From NCBI RefSeq assembly GCF_004341365.1, contig NZ_SLXH01000017.1, forward strand, positions 26,820 to 90,819: a DNA stretch of 64,000 nucleotides, read 5' to 3'. This document shows, piece by piece, positions 49,227 to 58,643 of this stretch; within the stretch, counting starts at the first letter, position 1; each line of letters opens with the position of its first letter. Below the pieces are notes generated by a model. It was not told the origin of the DNA and did not search any database. It saw nothing but the letters and a program-made list of their open reading frames with translations. Origin of the DNA: Simplicispira metamorpha (GTDB lineage Bacteria > Pseudomonadota > Gammaproteobacteria > Burkholderiales > Burkholderiaceae_C). The translations under genes and the position numbers were made by a program.

Positions 49227-50405
49227 TCAGCCAGGCACCCGTACCCAGCCTTCCATCAGCACGCGGGCGCTGCGGCCCATCAGGGCTTTGGTGGCTGTCC
49301 ATTGGCCGTTCGCCAGCCGGGCTTCGGCGCCCACGCGCAGCGTGCCCGAGGGGTGGCCAAAGCGCACGGCGTTGCGTGTGCCGCCCCCGGCGGCCAGGTT
49401 GACCAGCGTGCCGGGGATGGCCGCCGCCGTGCCAATGGCCACCGCTGCCGTGCCCATCATGGCGTGGTGCAGCTGGCCCATGGACAGCGCGCGCACCAGC
49501 AAATCCACCTCGCCCGCCTGCACGGCCTTGCCGCTGGAGGCCACGTAGTCGGCGGGCGGTGCCACGAAGGCGATTTTGGGTGTGTGCTGGCGCGTGGCGG
49601 CGTCGGCTACCTGGGCAATCAGGCCCATCTTCACGGCGCCCCAGGCGCGGATCGCTTCAAAACGCGCCAGCGCAGCAGCGTCGCCGTTGATGGCGTCTTG
49701 CCGCTCGGTGCCGGTGTAGCCCAGGTCGCGGGCATTGAGGAAGATGGTGGGTATGCCCGCGTTGATGAGCGTGGCCGGCAAGCGGCCCACGCCGGGCACG
49801 TCCAGCGTGTCCACCACGTTGCCCGTGGGGAACAGGGCGCCGCCCTCCTCGCCGCCATCGGCGGGGTCCAGGAATTCGAGCTGCACCTCGGCGGCGGGGA
49901 AGGTCACGCCGTCGAGTTCAAAGTCGCCCGTCTCCTGCACCTGCCCGTGGGTGATGGGCACATGCGCCACGATGGTTTTGCCGATGTTGGCCTGCCAGAT
50001 GCGCACGGTGCAGATGCCGTTGTCGGGAATGCGCTCCTTGGCCACCAGCCCGCCCGCGATGGCGAACGGCCCCACCGCCGCCGACAGGTTGCCGCAGTTG
50101 CCGCTCCAATCGACCACCGGCTGGCCGATGGACACCTGGCCGAACAGGTAGTCCACATCGTGCCCCGGCTGGCTGGAGGCCGACACGATCACCGCCTTGG
50201 AGGTGGACGAGGTGGCGCCGCCCATGCCGTCGATTTGCTTGCCATACGGGTCGGGGCTGCCGAGCACGCGCAGCAGCAGCGCGTCGCGCGCGGGGCCGCT
50301 GTGCTGCGCGGCGCCGGGCAGGTCTTGCAGGCGGAAGAACACGCCCTTGCTGGTGCCGCCGCGCAGGTAAGTGGCGGGGATTTTGATTTGGGGTAGTTTG
50401 CTCAT
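49227..50405 (-). CDS. prpF: 2-methylaconitate cis-trans isomerase PrpF
   Basis: PrpF isomerises the product of AcnD so that 2-methyl-cis-aconitate can be hydrated. The 392-residue protein has two diaminopimelate-epimerase-like halves. [38 protein letters not shown] and [15 protein letters not shown] are conserved, including the catalytic Cys of the NCGN motif. It follows acnD on the minus strand, as in other organisms using the AcnD/PrpF route. Confidence 0.94.
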   Translation of the reverse strand: MSKLPQIKIPATYLRGGTSKGVFFRLQDLPGAAQHSGPARDALLLRVLGSPDPYGKQIDGMGGATSSTSKAVIVSASSQPGHDVDYLFGQVSIGQPVVDWSGNCGNLSAAVGPFAIAGGLVAKERIPDNGICTVRIWQANIGKTIVAHVPITHGQVQETGDFELDGVTFPAAEVQLEFLDPADGGEEGGALFPTGNVVDTLDVPGVGRLPATLINAGIPTIFLNARDLGYTGTERQDAINGDAAALARFEAIRAWGAVKMGLIAQVADAATRQHTPKIAFVAPPADYVASSGKAVQAGEVDLLVRALSMGQLHHAMMGTAAVAIGTAAAIPGTLVNLAAGGGTRNAVRFGHPSGTLRVGAEARLANGQWTATKALMGRSARVLMEGWVRVPG

Positions 50406-50459
50406 ATTTTGATAGCTGCTTGCGCTTTACCGCAGAGCGCCAGAGGCCGTTTTGGGGTT
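50404..50459 (-). repeat. Dispersed repeat copy J overlapping the end of acnD
   Basis: TGATAGCTGCTTGCGCTTTA and GAGCGCCAGAGGCC are the arms. The last residues and stop codon of acnD ([10 protein letters not shown]) lie inside this copy. Confidence 0.75.
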
Positions 50460-53072
50460 GGATTCCAGAAAGTCCTGGGCAAAGCGTTGCAGCACGCCGC
50501 CCGCTTCGTACACCGACACTTCCTCGGCGGTGTCCAGGCGGCAGGTCACGCGCGCCTGCACCGTTTCGCCGCTGCGGCGGTGGATGACCAGGGTGAGGTC
50601 GGCGCGCGGGGTGCGCTGGCCCAGCACGTCGTAGGTTTCGCTGCCGTCCAGGTGCAGCGTGCGGCGGTTCACGCCCGGCGCAAACTCCAGCGGCAGCACG
50701 CCCATGCCGATCAGGTTGGTGCGGTGGATGCGCTCAAAGCCCTCGGCCACCACGGTTTCCACGCCCGCCAGGCGCACGCCCTTGGCGGCCCAGTCGCGGC
50801 TTGACCCCTGGCCGTAGTCGGCCCCGGCAATGATGATGAGCGGCTGGCGGCGGTGCAGGTACGTCTCGATGGCCTCCCACATGCGCACCACCTGGCCCTC
50901 GGGTTCGATGCGCGCCAGCGAGCCTTTTTGCACCTGGCCACCGACCACCGCCATCTCGTTGCGCAGTTGCGGGTTGGCAAACGTGGCGCGCAGGGCCGTG
51001 AGGTGGTCGCCCCGGTGCGTGGCGTAGGAGTTGAAGTCTTCTTCGGGCAGGCCCATCCTGGCCAGGTACTCGCCCGCTGCGCTGTCGGCCAGGATGGCAT
51101 TGGAGGGCGAGAGGTGGTCGGTGGTGATGTTGTCGCCCAGCAGCGCCAGCGCGCGCATGCCCTGGAGCGTGCGCGGGAAGGCCGCCAGCGCGCCCACGCC
51201 TTCGGTGTCCCAGTACGGCGGGCGGCGGATGTAGGTGGACTGGGCGCGCCAGTCGTACTGCGGGTTGACTTTGTCGCCACCGTCGGCGTGGATGGCGAAC
51301 ATGGGCCCGTACACCGCGCGGTACTGTTCGGGCTTGACGGCGGCCTGCACCACGGCGTCGATCTCCTCATCGCTGGGCCACAGGTCTTGCAGGCGGATGG
51401 GCTGGCCGTTCACCACCGCGAGCACGTCGCGTTCGATGTCAAAGCGCACCGTGCCTGCGATGGCATAAGCCACCACCAGCGGCGGCGATGCCAGAAACGC
51501 CTGGCTGGCATACGGGTGGATGCGCCCGTCAAAATTGCGGTTGCCCGAGAGCACGGCGGTGGCGTAGAGGTTGCGCTCGATGATCTCTTGCTGGACTTTC
51601 GGCTCCAGCGCGCCGCTCATGCCGTTGCAGGTGGTGCAGGCAAAGCCGACGATGCCAAAGCCCAGCGCCTCCAGGTCTTCCATCAGGCCGGCCTCCTTCA
51701 AATACAGCTCCACGGCCTTGGAGCCGGGCGCCAGCGAGGTCTTGACCCAGGGCTTGCGCACCAAGCCCAGGCGGCGCGCGTTGCGCGCCAGCAGTGCGGC
51801 GGCGATGACGTTGCGCGGGTTGCTGGTGTTGGTGCAGCTGGTGATGGCGGCAATGATGACGGCGCCATCGGGCATGCGCCCTTCGGCCTCGTCGGCGCGG
51901 GCCATCTCCAGCTTCACGGCACCGGCAATGCCGCGCTCGGTCAGCTGTGAGGTGGGCAGGCGCCGGTGCGGGTTCGATGGCCCGGCCATGTTGCGCACCA
52001 CGCTTGCGAGGTCAAAGCGCAGCACGCGCTCGTACTGCACCTCGCGCAGCGTGTCGGCCCAGAAGCCTGCCGTTTTGGCATAGGTTTCCACCAGCTGCAC
52101 CTGCGCCTCGTCGCGGCCCGTCAGGCGCAGGTAGGCCAGCGTCTGCGCGTCGATGGCGAACAGCGCGGCAGTGGCGCCGTATTCGGGGCACATGTTGCTG
52201 ATGGTGGCGCGGTCGCCCACCGACAGGCCCTGCGCGCCCGCGCCGTAGAACTCCAGGTAGGCGCCCACCACTTTTTCCTGGCGCAGGAATTCGGTCAGCG
52301 CCAGCACGGTGTCGGTGGCGGTGATGCCGCTGGGGGGCGCGCCCGTCAGCTCCACGCCCACGATGGTGGGCAGGCGCATCCAGCTGGCGCGGCCCAGCAT
52401 CACGTTCTCGGCCTCCAGGCCGCCCACGCCCACGGCGATCACGCCCAGCGCATCGACGTGCGGCGTGTGGCTGTCGGTGCCCACGCAGGTGTCGGGGAAA
52501 GCCACGCCGTCTTGTACGTACACCACGGGCGACATCTTCTCCAGGTTGATCTGGTGCATGATCCCGTTGCCCGCCGGGATGACCTGGACGTTGGTAAACG
52601 CCTTCTTCGTCCATTCGATGAAGTGGAAGCGGTCCTCGTTGCGGCGCTCTTCAATGGCGCGGTTTTTGGCAAAGGCGTCGGGGTCAAAGCCGCCGCACTC
52701 CACGGCCAGCGAGTGGTCCACGATGAGCTGCACCGGTACCACCGGGTTCACGGCAGCCGGGTCGCCGCCCTCCTTGGCAATCGCATCGCGCAGCCCGGCC
52801 AAATCCACCAGCGCCGTCTGGCCCAGGATGTCGTGGCACACCACGCGCACCGGGAACCACGGAAAGTCCATGTCGCGCTGGCGCTCGATGAGCTGGCGCA
52901 GGTAGTCGTTCAGCTGCGCGGGGTCGGCGCTGCGCACCAGGTTTTCGGCGTGTACGCGCGCCGTGTAGGGCAGCTGGGCCCAGGCGCCGGGCTGGAGTTG
53001 TTCGACGGCCTCGTGCGCGTCGAAATACTGCAAGGCAGTGCCGGGAAGGGGTTTGCGGTGGGCAGTGTTCAT
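50427..53072 (-). CDS. acnD: Fe/S-dependent 2-methylisocitrate dehydratase AcnD
   Basis: This aconitase-family enzyme dehydrates 2-methylcitrate in the methylcitrate cycle. The 881 residues start [20 protein letters not shown]. The 4Fe-4S ligands lie in [14 protein letters not shown] and [32 protein letters not shown] and the swivel-domain [20 protein letters not shown] are typical. The AcnD subtype is supported by adjacency to prpF and prpC. Its C-terminus is encoded by a dispersed repeat. Confidence 0.94.
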   Translation of the reverse strand: MNTAHRKPLPGTALQYFDAHEAVEQLQPGAWAQLPYTARVHAENLVRSADPAQLNDYLRQLIERQRDMDFPWFPVRVVCHDILGQTALVDLAGLRDAIAKEGGDPAAVNPVVPVQLIVDHSLAVECGGFDPDAFAKNRAIEERRNEDRFHFIEWTKKAFTNVQVIPAGNGIMHQINLEKMSPVVYVQDGVAFPDTCVGTDSHTPHVDALGVIAVGVGGLEAENVMLGRASWMRLPTIVGVELTGAPPSGITATDTVLALTEFLRQEKVVGAYLEFYGAGAQGLSVGDRATISNMCPEYGATAALFAIDAQTLAYLRLTGRDEAQVQLVETYAKTAGFWADTLREVQYERVLRFDLASVVRNMAGPSNPHRRLPTSQLTERGIAGAVKLEMARADEAEGRMPDGAVIIAAITSCTNTSNPRNVIAAALLARNARRLGLVRKPWVKTSLAPGSKAVELYLKEAGLMEDLEALGFGIVGFACTTCNGMSGALEPKVQQEIIERNLYATAVLSGNRNFDGRIHPYASQAFLASPPLVVAYAIAGTVRFDIERDVLAVVNGQPIRLQDLWPSDEEIDAVVQAAVKPEQYRAVYGPMFAIHADGGDKVNPQYDWRAQSTYIRRPPYWDTEGVGALAAFPRTLQGMRALALLGDNITTDHLSPSNAILADSAAGEYLARMGLPEEDFNSYATHRGDHLTALRATFANPQLRNEMAVVGGQVQKGSLARIEPEGQVVRMWEAIETYLHRRQPLIIIAGADYGQGSSRDWAAKGVRLAGVETVVAEGFERIHRTNLIGMGVLPLEFAPGVNRRTLHLDGSETYDVLGQRTPRADLTLVIHRRSGETVQARVTCRLDTAEEVSVYEAGGVLQRFAQDFLESNPKTASGALR

Positions 53073-53092
53073 CATGGGGCGGGACAGGTTTG

Positions 53093-53190
53093 CTCTTTTT
53101 TTGTGAGCTGCTTGCGCTTGGTGGACGTTGCTTTCAGCACAAAAACAGGCCGAAAGCTCTATGTGATAAGCGCTGGCAGCTATGGTTTTT
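53093..53190. repeat. Dispersed repeat copy K, compound
   Basis: Two facing copies fill the gap between prpC and acnD: TGAGCTGCTTGCGCTTGG on the left and GATAAGCGCTGGCAGCTATG on the right. Confidence 0.7.
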
Positions 53191-53193
53191 GCT

Positions 53194-54369
53194 TCAATGG
53201 CGTTCTTCGATGGGCACAAACCGCTGGTCGTCCGGCCCGGTGTAGTGGGCGCTGGGGCGGATGATCTTGTTGTCCAGGCGCTGCTCGATCACGTGCGCGG
53301 CCCAGCCGCTGGTGCGCGCCATGACGAACAGCGGCGTGAACATGGCGGTGGGCACCTGCATCATGTGGTAGCTCACGGCGCTGAACCAGTCGAGGTTGGG
53401 GAACATGTTTTTCTCTTTCCACATCACGCGCTCCAGGCGCTCGGCAATGTCGTACATCTTGCTGCTGCCCGCTTGCAGCGAGAGCTGGCGCGCCACCTCC
53501 TTGATGACGACATTGCGCGGGTCGCTCACGGTATAGACCGGGTGGCCAAAGCCGATCACCACCTCTTTGTTGGCCACGCGGTGGCGGATGTCGTTTTCTG
53601 CCTCGTCGGGGTTGTCGTAGCGTTTCTGGATCTCGAACGCCACCTCGTTGGCGCCGCCGTGCTTGGGGCCGCGCAGCGCGCCAATGGCCCCGGCAATGCT
53701 CGAATACATGTCGCTGCCCGTGCCCGCAATCACGCGCGCGGTGAAGGTGCTGGCGTTGAACTCGTGCTCGGCGTACAGGTTCAGTGAGGTGTGCATGGCC
53801 CGCACCCATGCATCGCAGGGCTTGGCGCCGTGCAGCAGGTGCAGAAAATGCGCGCCGATGGAGTCGTCATCGGTTTGCACCTCAATGCGCCGGCCCGAGT
53901 TGCTGAAGTGGTACCAGTACAGCAGCATGCTGCCCAGGCTGGCCATCAGGCGGTCGGCAATGTCGCGCGCGCCGGGCAGGTTGTGGTCGTCTTTTTCGGG
54001 CAGGGCGCAGCCCAGGGCCGAGACGCCGGTGCGCATCACGTCCATGGGGTGGCTGGCGGCGGGCAATTGCTCCAGCGCCACCTTCACGCTGCCGGGCAGG
54101 CCGCGCAGGGCGCGCAGCTTGGCTTTGTAGGCTTGGAGTTCAGCGCGCGTGGGCAGCTTGCCGTGTACCAGCAGGTGGGCCACTTCCTCGAACTCGCACA
54201 CCTGGGCCATGTCCAGGATGTCGTAGCCCCGGTAGTGCAGGTCGTTGCCCGTTTTGCCCACCGTACACAGCGCGGTGTTGCCTGCGGTCACGCCCGAGAG
54301 GGCGACGGATTTCTTGGGCTTGAAGCTGGCGCTGGCAGGGGCAGCGCTGTCTGCGGTCGGGGTGGTCAT
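53194..54369 (-). CDS. prpC: 2-methylcitrate synthase
   Basis: PrpC condenses propionyl-CoA and oxaloacetate. The 391-residue protein begins after a short variable N-terminus with [60 protein letters not shown] and the catalytic-His segment [16 protein letters not shown] are typical of PrpC rather than housekeeping citrate synthase. It is the first gene of prpC-acnD-prpF-prpB-like-gntR and is divergent from its probable regulator. Confidence 0.95.
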   Translation of the reverse strand: MTTPTADSAAPASASFKPKKSVALSGVTAGNTALCTVGKTGNDLHYRGYDILDMAQVCEFEEVAHLLVHGKLPTRAELQAYKAKLRALRGLPGSVKVALEQLPAASHPMDVMRTGVSALGCALPEKDDHNLPGARDIADRLMASLGSMLLYWYHFSNSGRRIEVQTDDDSIGAHFLHLLHGAKPCDAWVRAMHTSLNLYAEHEFNASTFTARVIAGTGSDMYSSIAGAIGALRGPKHGGANEVAFEIQKRYDNPDEAENDIRHRVANKEVVIGFGHPVYTVSDPRNVVIKEVARQLSLQAGSSKMYDIAERLERVMWKEKNMFPNLDWFSAVSYHMMQVPTAMFTPLFVMARTSGWAAHVIEQRLDNKIIRPSAHYTGPDDQRFVPIEERH

Positions 54370-54395
54370 GGGGTGGTCTCCGGGGGTTGTCATTC

Positions 54396-54413
54396 TTCGC
54401 AATTTACGCAAAA
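54396..54413. promoter_or_regulatory. Candidate ScfR/RamB operator 1
   Basis: TTCGCAATTTACGCAAAA holds two TTCGCAA/ACGCAAA half-sites, just upstream of the prpC start. RamB-type regulators are known to bind TTTGCAAA-like sequence. Confidence 0.5.
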
Positions 54414-54440
54414 TACCCGGTTCCCAACAGAGCTAAAAAG

Positions 54441-54457
54441 GCGAAATCTTGCGAAAC
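54441..54457. promoter_or_regulatory. Candidate ScfR/RamB operator 2
   Basis: GCGAAATCTTGCGAAAC contains two GCGAAA half-sites in the middle of the divergent gap between prpC and the regulator. Confidence 0.5.
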
Positions 54458-54466
54458 ACCATCCAT

Positions 54467-54490
54467 GAAATTGCAAATTTTGCAAATTTG
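54467..54490. promoter_or_regulatory. Candidate ScfR/RamB operator 3
   Basis: Tandem ATTGCAAATT and TTTGCAAATT sequences lie 20 bases before the regulator's start codon. It is the best match to the TTTGCAAA motif and is well placed for autoregulation. Confidence 0.6.
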
Positions 54491-54510
54491 TCGCTGCTCT
54501 CGGGGGTGCT

Positions 54511-55923
54511 GTGAAAAAAACTTTCATGGGCGTCAAGCTGCGCAAACTGCGTGCGGAGCGGGGCATGTCGCAAATCGCCCTGGCCCATGCCCTGGGCCTC
54601 TCGCCCAGCTACCTGAACCAGATCGAGCAGAACCAGCGGCCCCTCACGGTGTCGGTGTTGCTCAAGCTCAACCGCACCCTGGGCGTCGATATCCAGGAGT
54701 TTTCCGAGGACGACGAGGCGCGCTTGATTGCCGGGCTGAAAGAGGTATTTGCCGATGCCGCCCAGCCCGTGGCGCTGCCCGAGTTGCAAGAGGTGGCTGC
54801 GCAGATGCCCGCCTTGGGCCAGGCCGTGCTGGCGCTGCACCGCCGGCACCTGGAGGCCATGGAGCGCATCGAGATGATGTCCCTGCGCCTGGGCGATGGC
54901 CGCTCCGATGCCGCCGCGCCCACGGCCATGCCCTTTGAGGTGGTGCGGGACTTTTTCTTTGCCCACCAGAACCATTTCGACGTGCTCGACCGCGCTGCCG
55001 AAGCCCTGGCCACCCAAGCCCAGGCGCAGGGCGACGCGCTAGCGCACTGGTTGGCGCAGCGCCTGGAACTGCGCCACGGTGTGCGCATGGAGCGCACCGA
55101 GGATGCGGCGCATGGCAAACGCAGCTTTGCCCCTGAGCGGCGCACCTTGCAGCTGGCCGCCGAACTCAACGGCGCGCAGCAGGCATTCCAGCTGGGCACG
55201 CAATGGGCACTGCTGGAGCACGCCGACACCATTGATGCGCTGATCCGCGTGCCGCAGCTGGCCCACGACACGGCGGCCCGCAAGCTGGCCCGCATGGGCC
55301 TGGCCAACTACTTTGCGGGGGCCTTGCTGTTGCCGTATGGGCCATTTCTGGCGGCAGCCGAGTCGCTGCGCTATGACATCGAACTGCTGGAGCAGCGCTT
55401 TGGCGTGGGCTTTGAAACCGTGTGCCACCGCCTGAGCACGCTACAGCGCCCGGGTGCGCCGGGGGTGCCGTTTTTCTTTGTGCGCGTGGACCGGGCGGGC
55501 AACATCTCCAAGCGCCAGTCGGCCACACACTTTCACTTCAGCCGCACGGGCGGCACCTGCCCTTTGTGGAACGTGTACGAAGCCTTTGGCCAACCGGGCC
55601 GCATCCTGGCGCAGTTGGCCAACATGCCGGACGGGCGGCGCTACCTGTGGGTGGCCCGCTCCATTGCGCGCAGCCAGGGCGGTTATGGCTCGCCGCGCCG
55701 CACGTTCTCCATCGGCCTGGGCTGCGATGTGCGCCACGCCGGGCGCCTGGTCTATGCCCAGGGGCTGGATTTGCAGACCCCCGAGGCCGCCACCCCCATC
55801 GGCATGGGCTGCAAGGTGTGCGAGCGCGACCGTTGCCCGCAGCGCGCCTTTCCGTATGTCGGGCGCGCGCTGGAGGTCGATGAAAACCAGAGCCGGTTCA
55901 CGCCCTACGGGTTTCCCCATTGA
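54511..55923 (+). CDS. Short-chain fatty acyl regulator (ScfR/RamB type)
   Basis: This 470-residue regulator carries an N-terminal XRE helix-turn-helix (KLRKLRAERGMSQIALAHAL and LSPSYLNQIEQNQRPLTVSV). An IrrE/ImmA-like middle domain and a C-terminal DUF2083 domain follow, the latter with a Cys cluster KVCERDRCPQRAFP. This architecture is that of RamB and related regulators of acetate and propionate metabolism. Divergence from prpC and intervening TTGCAAA-type sites support control of the methylcitrate operon, with a short-chain acyl-CoA as likely signal. An internal ATG at 54526 is an alternative start. Confidence 0.92.
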   Translation: MKKTFMGVKLRKLRAERGMSQIALAHALGLSPSYLNQIEQNQRPLTVSVLLKLNRTLGVDIQEFSEDDEARLIAGLKEVFADAAQPVALPELQEVAAQMPALGQAVLALHRRHLEAMERIEMMSLRLGDGRSDAAAPTAMPFEVVRDFFFAHQNHFDVLDRAAEALATQAQAQGDALAHWLAQRLELRHGVRMERTEDAAHGKRSFAPERRTLQLAAELNGAQQAFQLGTQWALLEHADTIDALIRVPQLAHDTAARKLARMGLANYFAGALLLPYGPFLAAAESLRYDIELLEQRFGVGFETVCHRLSTLQRPGAPGVPFFFVRVDRAGNISKRQSATHFHFSRTGGTCPLWNVYEAFGQPGRILAQLANMPDGRRYLWVARSIARSQGGYGSPRRTFSIGLGCDVRHAGRLVYAQGLDLQTPEAATPIGMGCKVCERDRCPQRAFPYVGRALEVDENQSRFTPYGFPH

Positions 55924-55954
55924 GCCGCTACCGCGCCGGGCGTGCGCAAGGCCC

Positions 55955-57658
55955 TCAGACGGCGTGGGCGTGGTGCGCTGCGCCCATGGTGGGTTGCAGC
56001 GGTGCCGAGTCCATGCCGCGCAGGCTCACGCCGCCCGACTGGCGCATGTTGCGGTCGCCCAGCACGGGCTTGTTGTAGGCACTGCCCAGTGCCTGGCGCC
56101 AGGGCTCGATCTTCTCGGCCAGCTCGGTGGCGTTGGCAATGTCGCTTTCGTAGCGTTGCAGCACGCGCCAGGCCGTTTCAATCACCTTGGCGTTGAGCGT
56201 GGCCACGCCCTGGGCCAGCAGGGTTTCGACGGCCTTGCCTGCGGTGCCGGGTTCGCCGCTGCGGCTGGGCGCCAGGGCCTGGTCGAGCAGGCGCAGCACC
56301 TGGGTGTTGCTCGCTTGCAGCAGCTCGCAGGTGCGCTCGTGCTTGTAGGCGGCGCCCATCAGCAGCTCGCACATGGCCATGGAGGTGGCAAAACGCAGGC
56401 CCAGCGTCTGCACGGTGCGTTCGCCATCGGGCGGAATAATGTCTTTGGTGGCCAGCAGGGCCAGCACCGAGAGCAGGTTGCAGGCGGCCTCAAAGTCAAA
56501 GTCGGGCTGCAAAATCGGCTCTGTCAAATGGCTCAGCGCTTCCAGCGTCTCGGGCGCGCCCTGGTACAGGCAGGCGTCCAGCACATGCAGCGCCTGCACC
56601 ATGCGCCGCAGCCGCACCGATTCGGGGTTGCGCTCGGACATGGCCTGCTGGTCTTTGAAAAACTGCCGAAACTGCTTGGGCTCGTCGATCTCGAAGCGCT
56701 GCATGGCCAGCAGCGTGAGGGTCTGGCCATCGAACATTTTCGAGCCCAGGCCCAGCCGCACCGAGCGCTCCAGCAGCGCCACGGCGGTGGGTTTATCGCC
56801 CAGGTAAAAGGCCAGCATGCCGTGGCGTTGCAGCCGCGCAATCGAGGCGGGCGTGAGGTCGGTCGAGGTCTTGTAGGCCTTCAGCGCTTCTTCAAACTGG
56901 CCCAGTTCCACCAGCGTGCGGGCAAAGTTGTCGCAGGCATCGGCGTAGCTGGGCTCGTCGGTCAGCAGGGCCTCCAGCAGCGGCTTGGCCTTGTGCGGCT
57001 GGCCCATCTCCAGCTGCACCCGCGCCAGGCCCAGGCGCGCCCAGGGGGCGGGTTCGGCGGTGAGCATGGCCTCGTAGAGCTTTTGCGCCATCTCAAAGCG
57101 CGCCAGGCGCAGCAGCAGCTCGGCGCCGATGCGGGCGGCAAAGTTCCAGTACGGTGCGCGCTCGTTGAAGCGCGTCAGGCACAGGCGCGCGGCCTGGATG
57201 AACGACTGGTCTTCAATCAGCTGGTAAATCTCTTGCAGGGCCACTTTGCGCTGGCGTGCCTGGGCAATGCGCTCTTGCAGGCGCGCGGCGGTGAAGGGCT
57301 TGAGCAGGTAGCCGTCGAGCATGGACTCGGCCGCCTCGGCCACCTTGGCATACGAGGCCTCGGGCGTGACCATGATGAAAATGGTGGCCAGCGGCAGCAT
57401 GCCGCCCCGGCGCAAGTCGTCCAGCAGCTCTTGCCCGGTGATGGATTCCTGTGGAAAGTTTTGTTCGCACAGCACGATGTCGAAGGTCTGTGCCTCCAGG
57501 TGCTTGCGGGCATCGCTGGCGCGCGAGACCTGGCGGATGGATTTCACGCCCAGCTCACGCAGCTGCGCGCCCATGACGCTGCGGGTGGAGGTATTGGCAT
57601 CAGCGACCAGGGCGGTGGCCTGGCTGAAGTCGTTGGATAGGGTGCGGTTCCAGCTCAT
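55955..57658 (-). CDS. TPR protein with a degenerate response-regulator receiver domain
   Basis: This 567-residue cytoplasmic protein has residues 15-135 folding like a CheY receiver: TALVADANTSTRSVMGAQLR, FDIVLCEQNFPQE and DGYLLKPF. The phospho-acceptor Asp is replaced by Glu (LCEQN), and one of the paired acidic residues after strand 1 is Ala (VADAN), so it probably cannot be phosphorylated normally. Tetratricopeptide repeats occupy about 150-300 (AQKLYEAMLTAEPAPWARLG), followed by a helical region. The role may be scaffold or adaptor. It stands alone, convergent with the scfR-type gene. Confidence 0.85.
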   Translation of the reverse strand: MSWNRTLSNDFSQATALVADANTSTRSVMGAQLRELGVKSIRQVSRASDARKHLEAQTFDIVLCEQNFPQESITGQELLDDLRRGGMLPLATIFIMVTPEASYAKVAEAAESMLDGYLLKPFTAARLQERIAQARQRKVALQEIYQLIEDQSFIQAARLCLTRFNERAPYWNFAARIGAELLLRLARFEMAQKLYEAMLTAEPAPWARLGLARVQLEMGQPHKAKPLLEALLTDEPSYADACDNFARTLVELGQFEEALKAYKTSTDLTPASIARLQRHGMLAFYLGDKPTAVALLERSVRLGLGSKMFDGQTLTLLAMQRFEIDEPKQFRQFFKDQQAMSERNPESVRLRRMVQALHVLDACLYQGAPETLEALSHLTEPILQPDFDFEAACNLLSVLALLATKDIIPPDGERTVQTLGLRFATSMAMCELLMGAAYKHERTCELLQASNTQVLRLLDQALAPSRSGEPGTAGKAVETLLAQGVATLNAKVIETAWRVLQRYESDIANATELAEKIEPWRQALGSAYNKPVLGDRNMRQSGGVSLRGMDSAPLQPTMGAAHHAHAV

Positions 57659-57772
57659 AGGGGGTGATTTTGCCCCGGCGGGGCGCCTCTGGCGGGCAAG
57701 GGCGTGCAGGGCACTGCGCTGCACCGCCCTGGGGCGCGCTCTGCGGTGACTGGGCGCAGCGTGGTAAATCAA

Positions 57773-57829
57773 GCGCCAAAATGGCTTTCAAGGCCCGTAC
57801 AGAAAGCGCTGGTAGCTATTGATTTGATA
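57773..57829 (+). repeat. Dispersed repeat copy L
   Basis: AAATGGCTTTCAAGGCC and AGAAAGCGCTGGTAGCTATT are its arms, in the 185-base gap upstream of the TPR/receiver gene. Nothing else was recognised in that gap. Confidence 0.65.
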
Positions 57830-57843
57830 GTGGATTGTGCAAT

Positions 57844-58404
57844 TTACGGTGTGCCTGGCCGCAGCCACTGCACTTCCAGGCCCTGCGCTGTGACGGTGAT
57901 GGCGCCCGGCTGCAGGCCCCGGGCGGCCAGGCGCGCCTGGTCTTGCGGGCGCAGGGTGTAGAGCACCACCTCGCCCAGCCACTGCGCCGCCAGCGGCCCT
58001 GCGGCGGTGTTCACCAGCGCCGCCGTGGCCGGGGGCAGGCCGGGAAAGTCGAGCGTGCCCAGGCGCACATCGGTGGCGCGCAGTGTGGCGTCGCTGGCTT
58101 CGTAGCGCAGGGCAAAGTCCAGCGCCAGCGTGCCGTCCACGCTGCGCCGCAGCAGCGGCCCCGACACCTGCACGGCCAGCTGCGCGCGCAGCCGGTTGCG
58201 CTCGGGCAGCGCTTGCAACTGCGGCGCCTGCCATTGCAGCTGCACCAGCGCCCCGCCCAGCGTGTGCGTGCGCGGAAAGCGCTGTGCCAGCGCCTGCTGC
58301 AACTGCGCCAGCGGCAGCACGGTGTGCGAGGGCGCGCTGGCACAGGCGCCCAGTGCGCCGGCCACGGCTGCCGCCCCGGCAATGAGCAAAAATCTGCGCT
58401 GCAC
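57844..58404 (-). CDS. DUF1439 lipoprotein
   Basis: This 186-residue lipoprotein has the signal peptide MQRRFLLIAGAAAVAGALGA and a lipidated Cys at residue 21. The mature part is a DUF1439 domain: an alternating beta/helix pattern with LAQLQQALAQRFPRTHTLGG and the C-terminal AITVTAQGLEVQWLRPG. E. coli YceB belongs to this family. It is probably a periplasmic-facing outer membrane lipoprotein of unknown role. It is divergent from the disrupted hipA gene. Confidence 0.87.
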   Translation of the reverse strand: MQRRFLLIAGAAAVAGALGACASAPSHTVLPLAQLQQALAQRFPRTHTLGGALVQLQWQAPQLQALPERNRLRAQLAVQVSGPLLRRSVDGTLALDFALRYEASDATLRATDVRLGTLDFPGLPPATAALVNTAAGPLAAQWLGEVVLYTLRPQDQARLAARGLQPGAITVTAQGLEVQWLRPGTP

Positions 58405-58467
58405 AATCTATTCAGAAAAATTTATAACTATTTGAAATATATAGATATTTTTAAAAAGTATCTATTC

Positions 58468-58639
58468 ATGCCACCATTCATGACACCGCAAAACGATCTT
58501 ACCGCCCACGCCTTGCAAGCCCTGCGCCGACAAGGCAGCGTACTCTCCAGCGCCGACTTGCAGCGCCTGCTGGGCGTCAGCCAGCCCACGGTCTCGCGCG
58601 CGCTGGCGCCCTTGATCCAGTCGGGCCAGGTGCAAAAGA
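58468..58639 (+). pseudogene. N-terminal fragment of a hipA-like (yjjJ type) toxin/regulator gene
   Basis: ATG 58468 or 58480 opens a winged helix-turn-helix typical of the YjjJ subgroup of HipA kinases: DLTAHALQALRRQGSVLSSA, then LQRLLGVSQPTVSRALAPLI. After SGQVQK the frame runs into the end of the TnpB element and stops at 58692. The rest of the gene is missing except for a C-terminal piece at 60181. The A+T-rich 63 bases upstream probably hold its old promoter. Confidence 0.75.
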
Positions 58640-58643
58640 TGAA

